DNA of 64,000 nucleotides from Plantago major (lineage: Eukaryota > Streptophyta > Magnoliopsida > Lamiales > Plantaginaceae): positions 93,146,707-93,210,706 of the forward strand of contig CM048842.1 of the NCBI GenBank assembly GCA_026545765.1, in the 5' to 3' direction. The notes beneath the pieces are model-generated. The model worked only from the letters and a program-made list of their open reading frames with translations. It did no database searches and was not told where the DNA came from. Numbering within the stretch: the first letter of the stretch is position 1; every line of letters starts with the position of its first letter. Shown piece by piece: positions 23,040 to 34,720 of the stretch. The position numbers and the translations under genes were made by a program.

Positions 23040-23260
23040 CAGCGAATCACCGATGGTAGTTGATGGCTTTCATCTCATGAATCCATGGCCTACCAAGGAT
23101 GGCATTGTAGCTTGATGGGTCGCCCACAATCAGAACTTCGTTAGGTCGACGCCTTTTCATACACATGTGAAGGGTAACACTCCCAACCGTACTTCCTTTC
23201 TCCACCGGCCATATAGAGTTGTCACCGAAGAATAGCGGTCTCATCTATGCCCATTTCGCC
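23040..23260 (-). pseudogene. Protease-region remnant of the Tat-lineage element
   Basis: The minus-strand frame carries VGDPSSYNAILGRPWIHEM (about 23130-23070), the conserved C-terminal half of Tat-lineage proteases in which ILGRP marks the end of the fold. The N-terminal half with the active-site aspartate is not readable. It lies between gag and RT as expected. Confidence 0.75.
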
Positions 23261-23699
23261 GAGCATCTAGAAAATGATGTTAGCGTAGCTCCCATTATCA
23301 ATGAGAACTCTTCAGAAGATAATTTGCAATAAGAATTGAAATAACTAAAGGCCATCATGAGGACTGATTAGTTGCTTAGACTCTGGTCCGAGAAGCCACA
23401 GTCAAGTCGACGGAGAGGTGTCCGATGCTCCGCGAGCATTGAGCTCAGCCTCACTGCTTTTCATCGTGGCGCTTTGCACAGAGTATGAGACACCACTAAT
23501 CTCCGACCCCAGAGATTACGCTGATCACCTTGTCGGGTCCGAGGGGCTCAAGATCGGTCCCGCCGACCGGCGAGGGTCTTTTACCTTTGTCAAAGAGGTA
23601 CTCCAAGTGCCCTCTCTTCAAGAGCTCTGCTACCTCCAATCGCAGGAGATGCATTCTCAGCCATGGCCATGGTCTCCATGAAACTCACACCACTTGTTG

Positions 23700-24430
23700 G
23701 AGTTTCTTTGATCTAGAGGTGTTCTGAAGTTTTCGGCCATCTAACTCACACTCATGCTTTTCATGATCACACACTCTTCCGGCTCAATGTCGAGGGAGTA
23801 GCCTGAGGTGGTGCTGAGTTTTGTCCTCCTTGTTGGATCGAGGGCCAGGTGGATTCACAATAGGTCCATGTCTTCTCACTGGGTGGCCTAGCACGATAGT
23901 CCTGAATCCTTCGCTCAACTCGCCACGTCTGGGCTCCTTGTAACACTTCGGCTTGATATGTGAGGTCCGCTGGCATCATCCTCCTTCCATCAGACGCAGG
24001 GTACATGGTCACCTTGTACAACCCCGAGTCAGTGGCAACCCTTGGAAGTCATCGATGTAAGTATCCTTGTTGCTTGGGATCGACACCTTCTCCTTGTCAA
24101 TCTTCACGACTCCCCGAGAGATTCGTTAGGTCTTTTTGACGCTATATAAGTCGTCCGACAGCTTTAAAGCTTGCATCGCTATAATTGTTCCACAAAGCAA
24201 CAATTAATTGGGCAAAAGAAGAAATGAAATTGTTGGGTAAGTTGGTATACCATTGTAGGGCTGGTCCGATCAGATTGGAACCAAACCCTTTGCACATGCA
24301 ATCCTCATGGAGATCCCTAGGGATGGCTATGGTGAACATCCTCTGCTTGTACTGTGAAACATGGTCGTCTGGGTCTGTTTTTTTCCATCATAGAGCTTCA
24401 TGCTTGGGAAGGTGAACTTGGTTGGAATTT
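23700..24430 (-). pseudogene. Gag remnant of the Tat-lineage element
   Basis: On the minus strand a frame from 24339 reads CKGFGSNLIGPALQWYTNLP and then ISSFAQL, the conserved core of Tat gag proteins. A further frame (24021-23767) is basic and proline-rich (RPPSEKTWTYCE), consistent with the C-terminal linker. A complete zinc knuckle was not found. Frameshifts separate the parts. Confidence 0.75.
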
Positions 24431-25090
24431 CCACTGATGCTATAGCGCTTGAAGGGAGAGTCAACAAAGATGTCGGGTAAGCTCTTCGATCTAAGACCGA
24501 CACCTGTGGATCCTTCGGATCATCTCCTCCAAGCTCACCAGCTTAAAGCCAACTCATCATTGCCGCTTCCAAGACCCATGAGGGGTTAGCGAGTTATCTA
24601 CCGACTTAATTTACGCTCGTCATGCTGAGGTGATTCGTCGCCATCCTCGGGTTAGCACCTCGAACGAGACCTCCCTGGCAATGCCCGAATGACCTCAAGG
24701 GTTGGTCTTGGTGAGCGCCACAACCGAGAGACTGGAGTTATGGGAATCACCCTTCTCTCCTCAAAGGTTAGCCATGAGCCTCCATGGTGTTGCATGGTGG
24801 GTTCTCCATTCCAATACGAGTCATGCAGGAGATGAAGCCGCATCCAAAGGCCGGAGTTTCGGTGGACAAAGGATTCCACCTTCTCCTTCAAAGCGTAGTT
24901 CTCCGACGGACGACACGGTTCTCATCCTCAAGGAGCTTGATTTTCGGCGCTTCTCCCGGGCCGCCAAGGTTTTGATTCGAGTGATGACGCCCACCTCCTC
25001 TACCTCTTCCGTAACGATTCGTCGAAAAGGCCATGATGATTGCTTAGCATATCGCATTGTTACATCGAATTGCCTTTTTGATAGCCGGCC
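24431..25090 (-). other. Leader and gag N-terminal region of the Tat-lineage element
   Basis: The segment lies between the primer binding site and the gag core. Open stretches on the minus strand are charged and poorly conserved. The true gag start is not identified. Confidence 0.4.
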
Positions 25091-25105
25091 CCACGGTGGG
25101 CGCCA
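25091..25105 (-). promoter_or_regulatory. Primer binding site of the Tat-lineage element
   Basis: Read on the minus strand, the site is TGGCGCCCACCGTGG, three bases inside the LTR end. This is the primer site typical of Tat-lineage elements. It fixes the element's orientation and the inner edge of its 5' LTR. Confidence 0.85.
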
Positions 25106-25108
25106 AAT

Positions 25109-26042
25109 TGTAGACGCCAAAGATCTACAATCAATTAGGTCAATGAATCGGGGACACCAAATGACTGCAAGGCAACAAGAGCAAACCTAGAGACGGAGGT
25201 TCCAAGGTGACACCGAAAGGTCAATCAAGGACTCGACCAAGTGAGATAATTGAAGAAGATGGTAAATGAAAGAGAGAGAGATGATGAGAGTCGATTTATC
25301 CCGCTGAGTGGATCGGTTCGCAATGAATGGATGGGCACCGTGAGATGGCTAGATGAGCTCGTCTCGAGGGAGCTAGTTAGTCGTGGTCGGAGATGGATGA
25401 CGATGATGATCGACGATGTAAGGTGGATGATGATGGTGGTTGAAGGTGGAAGGAGATAGAAGGTCGATGATGATGTTGGTTGATCATAGGTAGCTTAGAG
25501 CATTGATTGATAGCTTGAGAGTGATGGAGGCATCGAGAGATTGCTAGGGTTTGTTTCGTGAGTATTCATGATCCTAACCTTCTTCCTTTCCTTACTATAT
25601 AGAAACTCTTCCTTCCACCCGCTGAGTCTCTCATAACCACCTCCCTCCTTTCGGATGAGGTTGTTGGAGTTTATTTGAATGGAGTCGACTCCTTCTCACG
25701 GTTCGAAGACACCTCTTTAGTGGAGTCTGTTAGCGAAATAGTTCAACCCTCCATCTCGGGTTGACTAGTTCCATCACTTAGTAGGAGTGTTGACTTGTGG
25801 ATGTGGTCGAGTGATCCATGGGCTTGGTCGATGATCGACGAAGGGTATCGAGCTAGGAAGCTTGGTCACTGGCTTAGTTAGGTCACCATTCAATCTTTGA
25901 GACTCGACTTGCTCGCCGATCAAGCTAGACTCGTTATTGAATCGTGGATCGGGCTTGATCACCAATTAATGGGCTATAAATGAGGCCATATCAAATAGTA
26001 TTTGACTAAGTTCGGATCGCATTAAGATAATAAAATTTACCA
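25109..26042 (-). repeat. 5' LTR of the Tat-lineage element
   Basis: On the minus strand it runs from TGGTAAATTTT at 26042 to CGTCTACA at 25109, so it has TG and CA ends. It aligns with 11878-12858. The inner end is fixed by the primer binding site and the outer end by the last base of similarity between the two copies. Confidence 0.8.
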
Positions 26043-28410
26043 ATACACCTTTCATCTCCACTCCTTGTTCCTTGCATATCCATGTTATCACCCCGAAATG
26101 GAAGGTTCCTCATGTGGTTTCCTTTGCTTAAAGCATTTATTCCATGATGATCCGCTCAATGTCAACGTAGTGTCTTGCCATTATTGAATAAACCAATAAT
26201 GCCTCCTCCGCCGACTCCCAATTCTCTTTTCCTTGGTCTGATGTTGGTTCGCATAAATTGCACCCAAAATTTGGCATAGTCGTTGAGGGTTGTTCGATAT
26301 CTCCTTTGTATGTCATCTTCTTCATCATCACCTCAAAAGCATGTGGTGGATCTCATCTTTCAATTCCTCGATCTCAAGTCGGAGTGGGGGCTCCACAAGA
26401 TTCGACAATTTTGTCCTTCTTCGGTATCTCAGAGAACTTGTTGATCCGAGGTCCGAATGTGAACTCGACGCCTTATGGTGATAGGAGGAAGCTCGCTCAT
26501 CATCTAGGTCGCCCACCTCAGCTGGAAGAACTCAGATAAAACTCCTCGACTATGTCAAGGTTGTAGCCATCGAGACAAGTAGTGAAGGGTCCCAATCCTT
26601 GTGCATGCAATGGTGTGAGATCCAGCTTGAAATTCTCTCGAGGAGAATTTGATGTCGATGTTTTTAGGGCTACTCCTCGGTTCTTGTTCACCTCCAACCA
26701 TGCTTGAGCTTCCTCGAGAGCTAAGGGCTAATAGCACTCTTCCTGCCTTCCTTTCTTCTTGCTCGACTCCCACTTGTGCCTTCCTCATGGTACCTAGGTT
26801 CAAAAAGTATGTGAGATAGCATGTTTGAGCTAAATCAATTCTAAGGCTAACATGCAAATCCAATGGGGTTTCTTTTCCCCCAAACCTAGTGTTTGGCACA
26901 TCATGCATTCCAAAACTTAGCTTGTAACAAGACCAATAGCTACTCCAAAAGATACAAGAACTAGTCACATAAACTCAATTCCACAAGGTGTCAAGTATCA
27001 AGTGAGAGAGCATCAAGCATGTGAAGGTCATCTTAAGAGCATATGGCTTAGCAAGTATGTTTCCTAAGCATAAATCATCAATTAAAAACCATACGAGCAT
27101 GTAATCGAAAGAGAAAGAAGTCATTAAGAGAATTTGTTTCCTTGAGGCATTTCATCAAACACTTAGTGGGCATGAACAAAAACTCTCAATTTCTCTAGCA
27201 AGTTGCCAAATCTCTACCAAGGTAAGTGATAACAAGTTAAGCTCTACTAGTAAGCATGTAATCTCATCAACAATTAGCATGCACCCATATCAATCAAATG
27301 AAGCATGTAATTGTGAAACACCAAAGAATTATGAAGAAGGTGCAAGCAAAGAATTAAAGGATTTAAGCTTGATAATGAAGATGAAATTGAGATGAGCAAG
27401 AGCAGAGATCACTTACGTGATATTGTTGATGGAAGTACAAGCTAAGAATGCAATGGGTAAGTGCAAAATATGAAGAAAGTGAAGATTTTGGGAGAAAAAT
27501 CAAGTTTGGGGAGTGAGTCAGAAGCTCATCATGTCGATCGGTATCCGCAGGAGGCGCCTTTGTCGCTCACCGCTTCTCGACGCTGCTTAGTTTGCGATTA
27601 CTTTTTGGTTTTTGGTTTTTCAAAAGGCAAACATACTAAATAAGAAATTTTGAAAATGATTTTGAAAAGTTTTTCAAAAATAATTTTGCTACGTAAAACG
27701 AGAAAAGCGAAAATTGAAAATGCGAAAGTTAATGAGTAAAGAACGTAATCTTGGGATGCCTCCAAGAAGCATTTGTTTTAGGTCTTATCGTTCACCCATG
27801 GTTTCATGATGGTTATTTGTCGAGGGTTAAACCTCGATCCTGCTGAAGTATTTGTCCACCCATTCCTTTGTTGGGTAGCTCAATCCTCTATCCATTGCTT
27901 TCATCTCTTCTTCCTCGATCTCATCTAGCTCCTGATCTTCGTCGATGTAAAAAGTAAACTCTAATTAAGTAGTTGATTTCTGACGGTTCCATTCACCTTC
28001 ACTCTCGGTAGATCCGATTCTCCAATTCTTGTCCTACGACCTAAAGTGCTCATCGGGATCGTCAAGAGTATTTTCACCGATTCTTCTCCTCTCCCAAGAT
28101 GTCTTGAATAGATTCATCGGTGCTAGAAATCTTCAAAAGGTATCACCAATTCTTCTTCGTGGTCCATCCACCATTGTTCATGGCGAATTGATCCTCACGC
28201 TTTTGCTTCCTCCAAAGTCTCGCCGGATTCTCCATTACTATCCCGTGATTCGATATATTCATCAAATCTCCTTCTTGCCACGTTGATGATGGTGTTGGTG
28301 GTGGCCATAAAAGGTCTTCCTGCAATTATGGTATCATTGTCCGGGTCGCAATTCACAATCAAGTAGTTCACAAGAATATCGAGCCCTCCGTGCTCATTCA
28401 TAACATCAAC
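26043..28410 (-). pseudogene. Internally deleted Athila-like fragment
   Basis: The minus-strand frame from 28401 reads GGLDILVNYLIVNCDPD, then GRPFMATTNTIINVARR, which matches the end of an Athila-type protease. Downstream on the same strand a QMLLGGIPRLR string (about 27770-27738) resembles the junction that normally follows integrase. So RT, RNase H and integrase appear to be missing. The next parts (26968-26137) contain open frames such as FSSREFQAGSHTIACTRIG that I do not recognise; they may belong to an envelope-like region. The fragment abuts the outer end of the Tat 5' LTR at 26042. Confidence 0.5.
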
Positions 28411-28599
28411 CTATCAAAGTCTAATACACTTCATACGTCCACTGCACTCGTGGATTCCACGATACTTATAGGATTTCTAGATAATTGTTCAAGTGCTTGC
28501 TATACATGAATATGTAAATAAGCATGCTAATGAATTCAATACATTAATCGCTTTTATTTCAAAGAGTCAAACGACTTTATTAGACTATTACTTTCCATA

Positions 28600-29755
28600 G
28601 CATGTTTTCTCGAAAATCAAATTATTTCAAATGGATGTCAAAGCTACGCTTAAATGGATACATAGACAAAGAGGCCTTTGTAGAACAACCAAAAGGCTTT
28701 GTTGACCTTTTTCACCTCGATTATGTCTTTAAGCTTCACAAAGCTTTGCATGGGTTGAAACAAGCCCTGTGGCTTGGTATGATAGTTAACTGTTTCTCTT
28801 GCGCTTGGTTTTGTTCGAGGTGATGGTGATCGCATTTTGTTTATTATGAAACAAGACAAGGATGTCTCATAGCTTAGATTTATGTAGATGACATTGTCTT
28901 TGGTTCTACTAATAAATCCATCATGGATAAGTTTGTTAGCTCTATGATGTGTACTTTAGATGAGCATGATTGGAGAGTCGACATTCTTTTAGGTCTACAA
29001 GTGAAACAAAGAATAAGATGGACTGCTTTTTCCAGAGAAGTATGCTAGGAATCGTCAAGAGATTTGGTTTGGAAAGTTCAAAACCTAGCAAAACTCCCAT
29101 GTATGCAAGTACTAAACTTTCAAAGGATGATTCTGAGATAAGGTTGAAACTACAATCAGATAGCCCATGATATGAAGCCCTGTATCTCTCAAATAATTCG
29201 GCCCCGACATTATATATGCATTTTGTGTTTGTGCCCTAGACAAGGCACTTCAGACTTCACACATTAATGTTGTCAAGAAGATCTTGAAGTACATTTCTAG
29301 GACAAGAACTTGGGTATATGGTACTAAGAGATACTAACTCCAACTTAGTCGGGTTTAGTGACTCGAGGCCGAGACTTAGACGACATAAAAATCCATAAGT
29401 GGTGGGTGTTTTTATTTAGGTAATAATTTGGTGTCTTGCACAAGAAGAAACAAATTACAGTCTCTTTCCAACGCCGAGTCCGAGTACATAGCAACAGGAA
29501 GTTGTGTAACCTAGTTAGTATGGCTAAAACATATGTTACATGACTATGGTTTGAAGAGTGACACCTCCTAATGTTCTGTGGATAATTTGAGCGCCATAAA
29601 CATATCTAGAGATCCTGTACAGCATTCTAGAACCAAACACATTGATATTAGACATCATTTCTTAAGAGATTTGGTAGATACTAAGACTATTCTCATAGAA
29701 CATATAGAGACCACACATCAACTTGTCATATATTTACTAAACCTTTAGATAGTGA
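28600..29755 (+). pseudogene. Copia RT and RNase H remnant
   Basis: The RT begins mid-domain with FKWMSKLRLNGYIDKEAFVE (28627-28686), followed by QPKGFVD and KLHKALHGLKQAL. The palm motif YVDD is intact at 28881-28892. RNase H follows with SGGCLFLGNNLVSW-like residues (about 29398-29440), and TCHIFTKPLDSERF closes it at 29715-29755. Stops and frame changes occur between all parts. The truncated start means that the front of the element was lost, not just mutated. Confidence 0.8.
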
Positions 29756-31227
29756 GAGATTCTTCATTTGAGGAAGTCTCTTCGTATGTGTTGTTTGAGA
29801 TCGTGAATATCTGGTGTTGCCATAACACCCAAGCTAACAGAGATTGTATGTGGTGTAGGTCCATTAGGTTTCACTTGATTACTCTCTCTCTCACCAGAAG
29901 TTTTTTCCGGTTCGATAATCCTCGTGCAAATAGTGGACCACTCTAAAAGGAATAATAAAAGGTCTCTCCTCGACTAAATAAATGTGCCTGTTTTTGGAAA
30001 GATGGGATAGCCAGATATAGTCTGGATCGACACCTGGGTATGGGGCTCATTGATCGCATTCAAAGGTAATCGACTTGAGGTCTCTATAAAAGTGACACAA
30101 AGAAATGAGTATGCATTGGGATACTGGGTGTTTGGGGTCAGCCAGCATTCAAATTCCTATGTGCTCACTTCAGGTTGTCAAGAAGATTGTATTGCCATCG
30201 GGTGTATAGAGTTTCTAATACCGCATTCAAAGGTTAATCATATCAAATAAAAGTACCACCCTGTTATTTTTTGAACTAAAAAGGTTGTTGAGTTGTACTA
30301 TAAAAGTTTTCTGATGAGTCCACACTTGAGTTGTGCACCTGGGTGTTCTGATAACACCATAGATTACTCTGTATTTGCAACACCGCTTTTGCACCATGTA
30401 GGTCACTTTGCATATACATATCATATAGGTCTAGTCTTGAGAGGACTTGAGTCTGGTAAGTGTTTAGGGGGAGCTAGGAAAATCTTTTTGGGCAGCTTTA
30501 TTTAAGAAATACACAGTTTTGAATTGAATTGAATTGTACCTTGATTCCAGATTATTTCTTAAATTTTAATTATCCCACCCTTAAATATTTTCTATTTTCT
30601 AACTCTCTTGCTTATGTGCAGCTATTTTGAGTACTAACTTGTGTTACAAAGTTGATGTAATCGGATCGACTGACTAAAAGATTTATCTTAGACACACTAT
30701 TATTGATCCATAGACACAAAAGCCCACAAATCAGACCCAACACTCTCAAGCCCATGACCTTAAACCTATTTTTCCATATTTACAACATCTCTCTATCTTT
30801 AACCTAGCCATGTTTCTCTTAATCATGTCTTTTCTAGAAGCTCAGAACTCTAGTACTTGTGAATCTGGTTCAGGTCCTTCTAAGACTTCTCTGCGTGCTG
30901 AATTTGGTATACTTAGACAGCAGTTTTTGGAAAAGTAATTGATCCTTCTAACACTCCTAGTACTTGATGAATCATGATGCTGAGTTTTTTCTTTCCTCAC
31001 AAAAAGGGGGAGAAATGGTTACCTTGCTTTATCTTGAAACCCTACTTTGTCTTAAACTGCTTATGAACTGCTTACTCATTGACTTGTGCACAATCTTTTA
31101 TGGAACTCTATGTTTTGATTGTGAATCTGTTCTACTTCAGCTAATTTTATTCCTAGGTATGATTTCTGTTATTAAGGGGGAGTAACTGATGGTGAAGTTT
31201 TGTGAAGAAAGGCAAAAAGGGGGAGAA
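29756..31227 (+). other. Copia 3' region with three polypurine tracts
   Basis: GGGGGAG runs occur at about 31005-31012, 31175-31183 and 31217-31226; the last adjoins the LTR. A CGCATTCAAAGGT motif occurs twice (about 30056 and 30223). No complete gene is seen, though an old extra frame is possible. Confidence 0.5.
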
Positions 31228-32303
31228 TGAAAGTGCAAGTGTATCAGTCAGTGTTTTCACAACACCATCTGACTACACATTATATTGCACTCTAGTTATT
31301 ATATTTTGCCTTTATTCACTTTGATTGATTCCATGTCGAGTTACTTGTTAAGGATATCAAAGAGGATGAAAGTGTAGGTGTGTCATGCGTGTTTTCACTT
31401 TATCACGACTTTTATATTTGATTCGATATTTTCCTTTATTAACCTTAACCTAGTTCCAAGGTTTTAGGTTGATTGTGCAGGTCTAAATAAGTCAAGGGAT
31501 TCGAAGTTGATGCTTAGGAAGAGTTTGAGCTAAGTAGGAAAGCAAATCTGTTGGAAATAGTTATTTCCTTATCAAGACTAAGAGAATCTTTGAAGAGGAT
31601 ATTGAGGAGATATACTTGGGAAGATCTTCTATTGTGATCAAGATAAAATTTGAATATTCCCAAGTATGTGACTGGCGGTTGAAGCAAAAAGGAAAGAGAT
31701 CGAAGGAGATGGAAAGACTGTGAAGAAAGTTGAAATAAGGAAAGCAAATAATGCAAGAAGGAAAGACTTTCCTTATTGAAGAGAAAAGCTTAGGAAAGAT
31801 CTTATAGAAGATTTCCTAATGAATTCAAGTCAAGATTTCGTAACAAAATAGAACTTACCTTCCGCCATTGTGCATTGTAAGGCTATATATAAAGCCGTAA
31901 GTCGCTCATTCAACAACGTGAGTTAAAGCAGTCTCCGAGTGTATTCATAACACCTCACGTTCTTGACAGTTTTCTAGGCTTTGTCTAGTTTTTCTTCTAG
32001 ACTAGGCTAGTTAGTTCGATCCAACTGCTTAGTGTTTTTGTAATTCATTATTTCATTATAGTGGATTCTTTTGCCTTGAGGCTCGGAGTGTTATAATATA
32101 TTAACCCTCTAGAAACCATACTTGGTGTTCTTTTATTTCCGATGTGCGCTTGAATTGCTAGTTAGATTATCTTTAGTGTTAGTGTGTTTAACTATTATAG
32201 TTATATACACTATTTGTTACAGTATATCGAAGACACTGTTCAATAGTGTTCTTTGGTGTACTGTATACACTTGTTTACTTTATACCAAATTCCGGTCCAT
32301 ACA
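31228..32303 (+). repeat. Copia 3' LTR
   Basis: It starts TGAAAGTGCAAG after the purine tract and probably ends GGTCCATACA at 32303 (or a few bases later). A clear TATA box lies in GGCTATATATAAAGCC at 31881-31896. A second copy of the LTR-start motif (ATGAAAGTGTAGGTG) occurs 138 bp inside, at 31366. No second LTR is present for comparison, so the right end is tentative. Confidence 0.65.
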
Positions 32304-32309
32304 TTTTCA

Positions 32310-32680
32310 ATTTTAAACGTATTATAATTAACAATGTAATTATAAACTGGGAATTGGGCAATTGTAATGAAATTGAATACTTAATGCGTATAGTTATAAA
32401 TCTAATAAATTCAGACGTGTCAAGTTAATCATCCAATGAATCCTGATCGTTCATGGATGTACCGTCGCACTGTTAATAGCAGAATTCAATCTAGTTTTGC
32501 GGAAGGGGTTGAAGCCTTCATCGCATTTGATCTGAAACAGACTGCTTGTTTGAGCGAGGGGATGATAATGTGCCCTTGCAATGTGAACAAATGTAGGTAG
32601 AGGACGTAGAGGGTATGTGTGTTATGGTAGATTATATTATATATACTAACACATTTTTTCTGTTTCCTTCCTCATGGAGT
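32310..32680. other. AT-rich spacer, no gene seen
   Basis: This is unassigned sequence between the copia LTR and the transposase-like fragment. No coding frame or repeat was recognised. Confidence 0.4.
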
Positions 32681-33620
32681 GGGTTGCCTGGTGCTGGCGG
32701 TACACCACCGGTGGCTGACCAGGCAGGGGGTAGTGGAGCAGGAGTGTCATCTGGAGAGGAGTATGAGGGTCAGAGCAGCTAGTCTGCGGTTCCTGAGACC
32801 CCCACCAAGTTCGAGCAGGGCTCACATGGGTAACTTATTGCATGACGGGTGTCCCTACTACGAGGATACACCCGGAGCGATGTGGATGGAGAAGCCTGTG
32901 TTGTTCCCCAACGGCCCATCGAAGTAAGTATTATGCATTTGTAGAACATAACTTAAGATAATTTATGTCACATGATTATTGTACTATACTAATTAATATT
33001 CGTATCTTGTATCTTATACATTGAACATGTTTTATCCGGTGCTTCTTCAAAACTAGTGACGCAATCAAGGCCAAGAGGGAGATCCTGGGCGGCGAGAAGT
33101 GGTCGAAGATCTCGGACCGATGTATGTAGTACTTTAATGAGTTGCGGGTAAATTTAGATTTTACATTGCTTTTGTTTTAATCGTTGTTTTAATGTGAGTG
33201 GTATGTTAGCCACTATATGTGAGTGGTATGTTAGCCACTATATGTGAGTCGTATGTTAGTCACCATTGTGTTAGTAAATTTTAGGACAATGTGAGTGGTA
33301 TGTTAGCCACTGAACTTGGCTGATATGTTAGTCACCATTGAATGTGTTATCTTATTAAATTGGTGTCTTTATTTACGCCATGTAATTTGGATGTTGTGTG
33401 GAATTGTCAGAAACACTACTTCATTCCCAACGCCTCGTTCCTTTGTCTGTTGAGACTCGGGTCGATTTGTATAGGAAGATGATCAACAAGATTAAAGTCA
33501 AGGCAAGAGTCCGTGGTGGATGGGAGTTGAGGAGTGGGGCATTGGGTGAGTAATCGAAAAGGAAGGATATCATTCAGTCATGCACCCGTAACAGAGAGAA
33601 CCTACCGATCGTGAGGGTCC
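32681..33620 (+). pseudogene. Plant DNA-transposon protein fragment (CACTA-type accessory/transposase-like), broken
   Basis: An open frame reads LLHDGCPYYEDTPGAMW and PVLFPNGPSK (about 32830-32926), resembling the start of the conserved domain in plant En/Spm-type proteins. It is preceded in another frame by a Gly/Ser-rich stretch (LPGAGGTPPVADQAGG). A good donor (GTAAGT at 32925) and an acceptor near 33054 precede DAIKAKREILGGEKWSKIS (33058-33114). A further basic segment lies at 33415-33540. No CACTA terminal repeats were found. This is a fragment and its family is only suggested. Confidence 0.35.
33193..33348. repeat. Minisatellite, GTGAGTGGTATGTTAGCCAC-type units
   Basis: The unit recurs at about 33193, 33219, 33244, 33290 and, degraded, 33320. 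The first two copies are almost identical and 26 bp apart. It lies in the likely intron of the transposase-like fragment. Confidence 0.75.
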
Positions 33621-34229
33621 CTTATTTGTGGTGTGGATCATTTATTGCAGAGCTATCCATACATCCATCACTTATTAACTTACACATTGCACTTTCAAAA
33701 TTGGTGTATCGTTGCTCCATGTTGCTCATCCGACCATTTATTAATTGAATCTGCCTATTTAGAGGGGCATTTTGATTAGCAACAAACTTTAGGAGTCAAT
33801 CGCATTGAGATTTTGCGCTCATCATTCAAGGTGGAACTATAGCCTTGTTTTACCGGTCTTCCATCTTTTCTTTCCTTATCTTTTGTTTCTCGCAGCTTTC
33901 GTTCCACCACTTGATGGTTATTACAACTCGCATGAAAATTTTGAAATATAACTACCAATTCAATGAAAACAAGTTAGAGTTAAAGTAATAACAAGTTAGT
34001 TTCTAACAAAGTCGTTATTGTATCCTTTCATATTTGTAAACTTCTAGAACGACGGCCATGGCATCGTCACCATTGTTCCATGTAAGTTGAATTGGGTTCG
34101 AGTTGTATTTCATGTTTCGGATCCAAGCTTCCATAATTGTAAGGCTAATAACATGACCAAGTAGAAAATGTAGTTATGGTCTTATTATTAAATGATTATA
34201 TAATTTGCAACTTTTGGGGGAACAAACCA

Positions 34230-34720
34230 GTAGTATTAACATGCACTTCTTTATCTTGATATGTCAGGTATTCTTCTTGTGATCGTAGTTTTCTAGTCCA
34301 TCCACAAGCCCCGCCCAATTGTAGTCCCCTATATTTTGAAGATCCACTAGATGTTCAAGGTGTTTAAGTTTAATGTGCTTCGTGGTAGGTAAGAGGATCA
34401 GAGCAAAAACATCATGTAAAGTATTTTGAATTCTTCAAAGATGAGATTCACATTCATTAAGCTTCTTCCGTAATCTTCATGTCCATCTTCGCCTTTATTA
34501 TCATCCATGAACCAATCTCCATACATTTGTTGTCCTCGCTTGCTGATTCGCCACCTATAAGTTTATTGTCGTATGGTATGCCTATAGCAACTCTTACGGT
34601 TTCGCCGTTATTGTAATCGCTTTTCCCCAAAATAGTCAATGACCGAGTAGAACGGCCAAAGTTAAGTAGTAACAATTCCAATTTACAATTTATGTGTTTC
34701 ATCTCGAGTTTTAACATGGA
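34230..34720 (-). pseudogene. Unassigned minus-strand coding relic
   Basis: A minus-strand frame (about 34415-34280) reads ILLPTTKHIKLKHLEHLVDL, continuing QNIGDYNWAGLVDGLENYD. This alternation resembles helical segments of plant transposon-associated proteins (plant mobile-domain or DUF1985-like), but I cannot name the family. An adjoining frame (34717-34457) has a start codon and no known motif. A poly-T-containing flank and stops indicate decay. No RNA-level support is available here. Confidence 0.3.

Larger units (their letters stand above)
11878..26042 (-). mobile_element. Tat-lineage Ty3/gypsy retrotransposon, ~14 kb, both LTRs present
   Basis: Two direct repeats of just under 1 kb flank the element. 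On the minus strand the order is 5' LTR, primer binding site, leader, gag, protease, RT, RNase H, integrase, a long repeat-rich 3' region, a gene in the opposite orientation, then the 3' LTR. The TGGCGCCCACCGTGG primer site and the gag, RT and integrase motif style are those of the Tat lineage. The RT is split by a solo copia LTR. The 3' LTR lacks about 90 bp of its end, so its target duplication cannot be checked. Confidence 0.8.
28600..32303 (+). mobile_element. Copia element, 3' half only
   Basis: The order is RT from its middle onward, RNase H, a 1.4-kb 3' region with three AAGGGGGAG-type purine tracts, then a 3' LTR. The 5' LTR, gag, protease and integrase are absent. The repeated purine tracts and the TGAAAGTGCAAG LTR start link it to the minus-strand copia at 7783, as a related but different Sirevirus-like family. 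Confidence 0.75.

Noticed and set aside
33193-33348. CRISPR-like array
   Set aside because: The units are contiguous, with no unique spacers, in a plant nuclear context.
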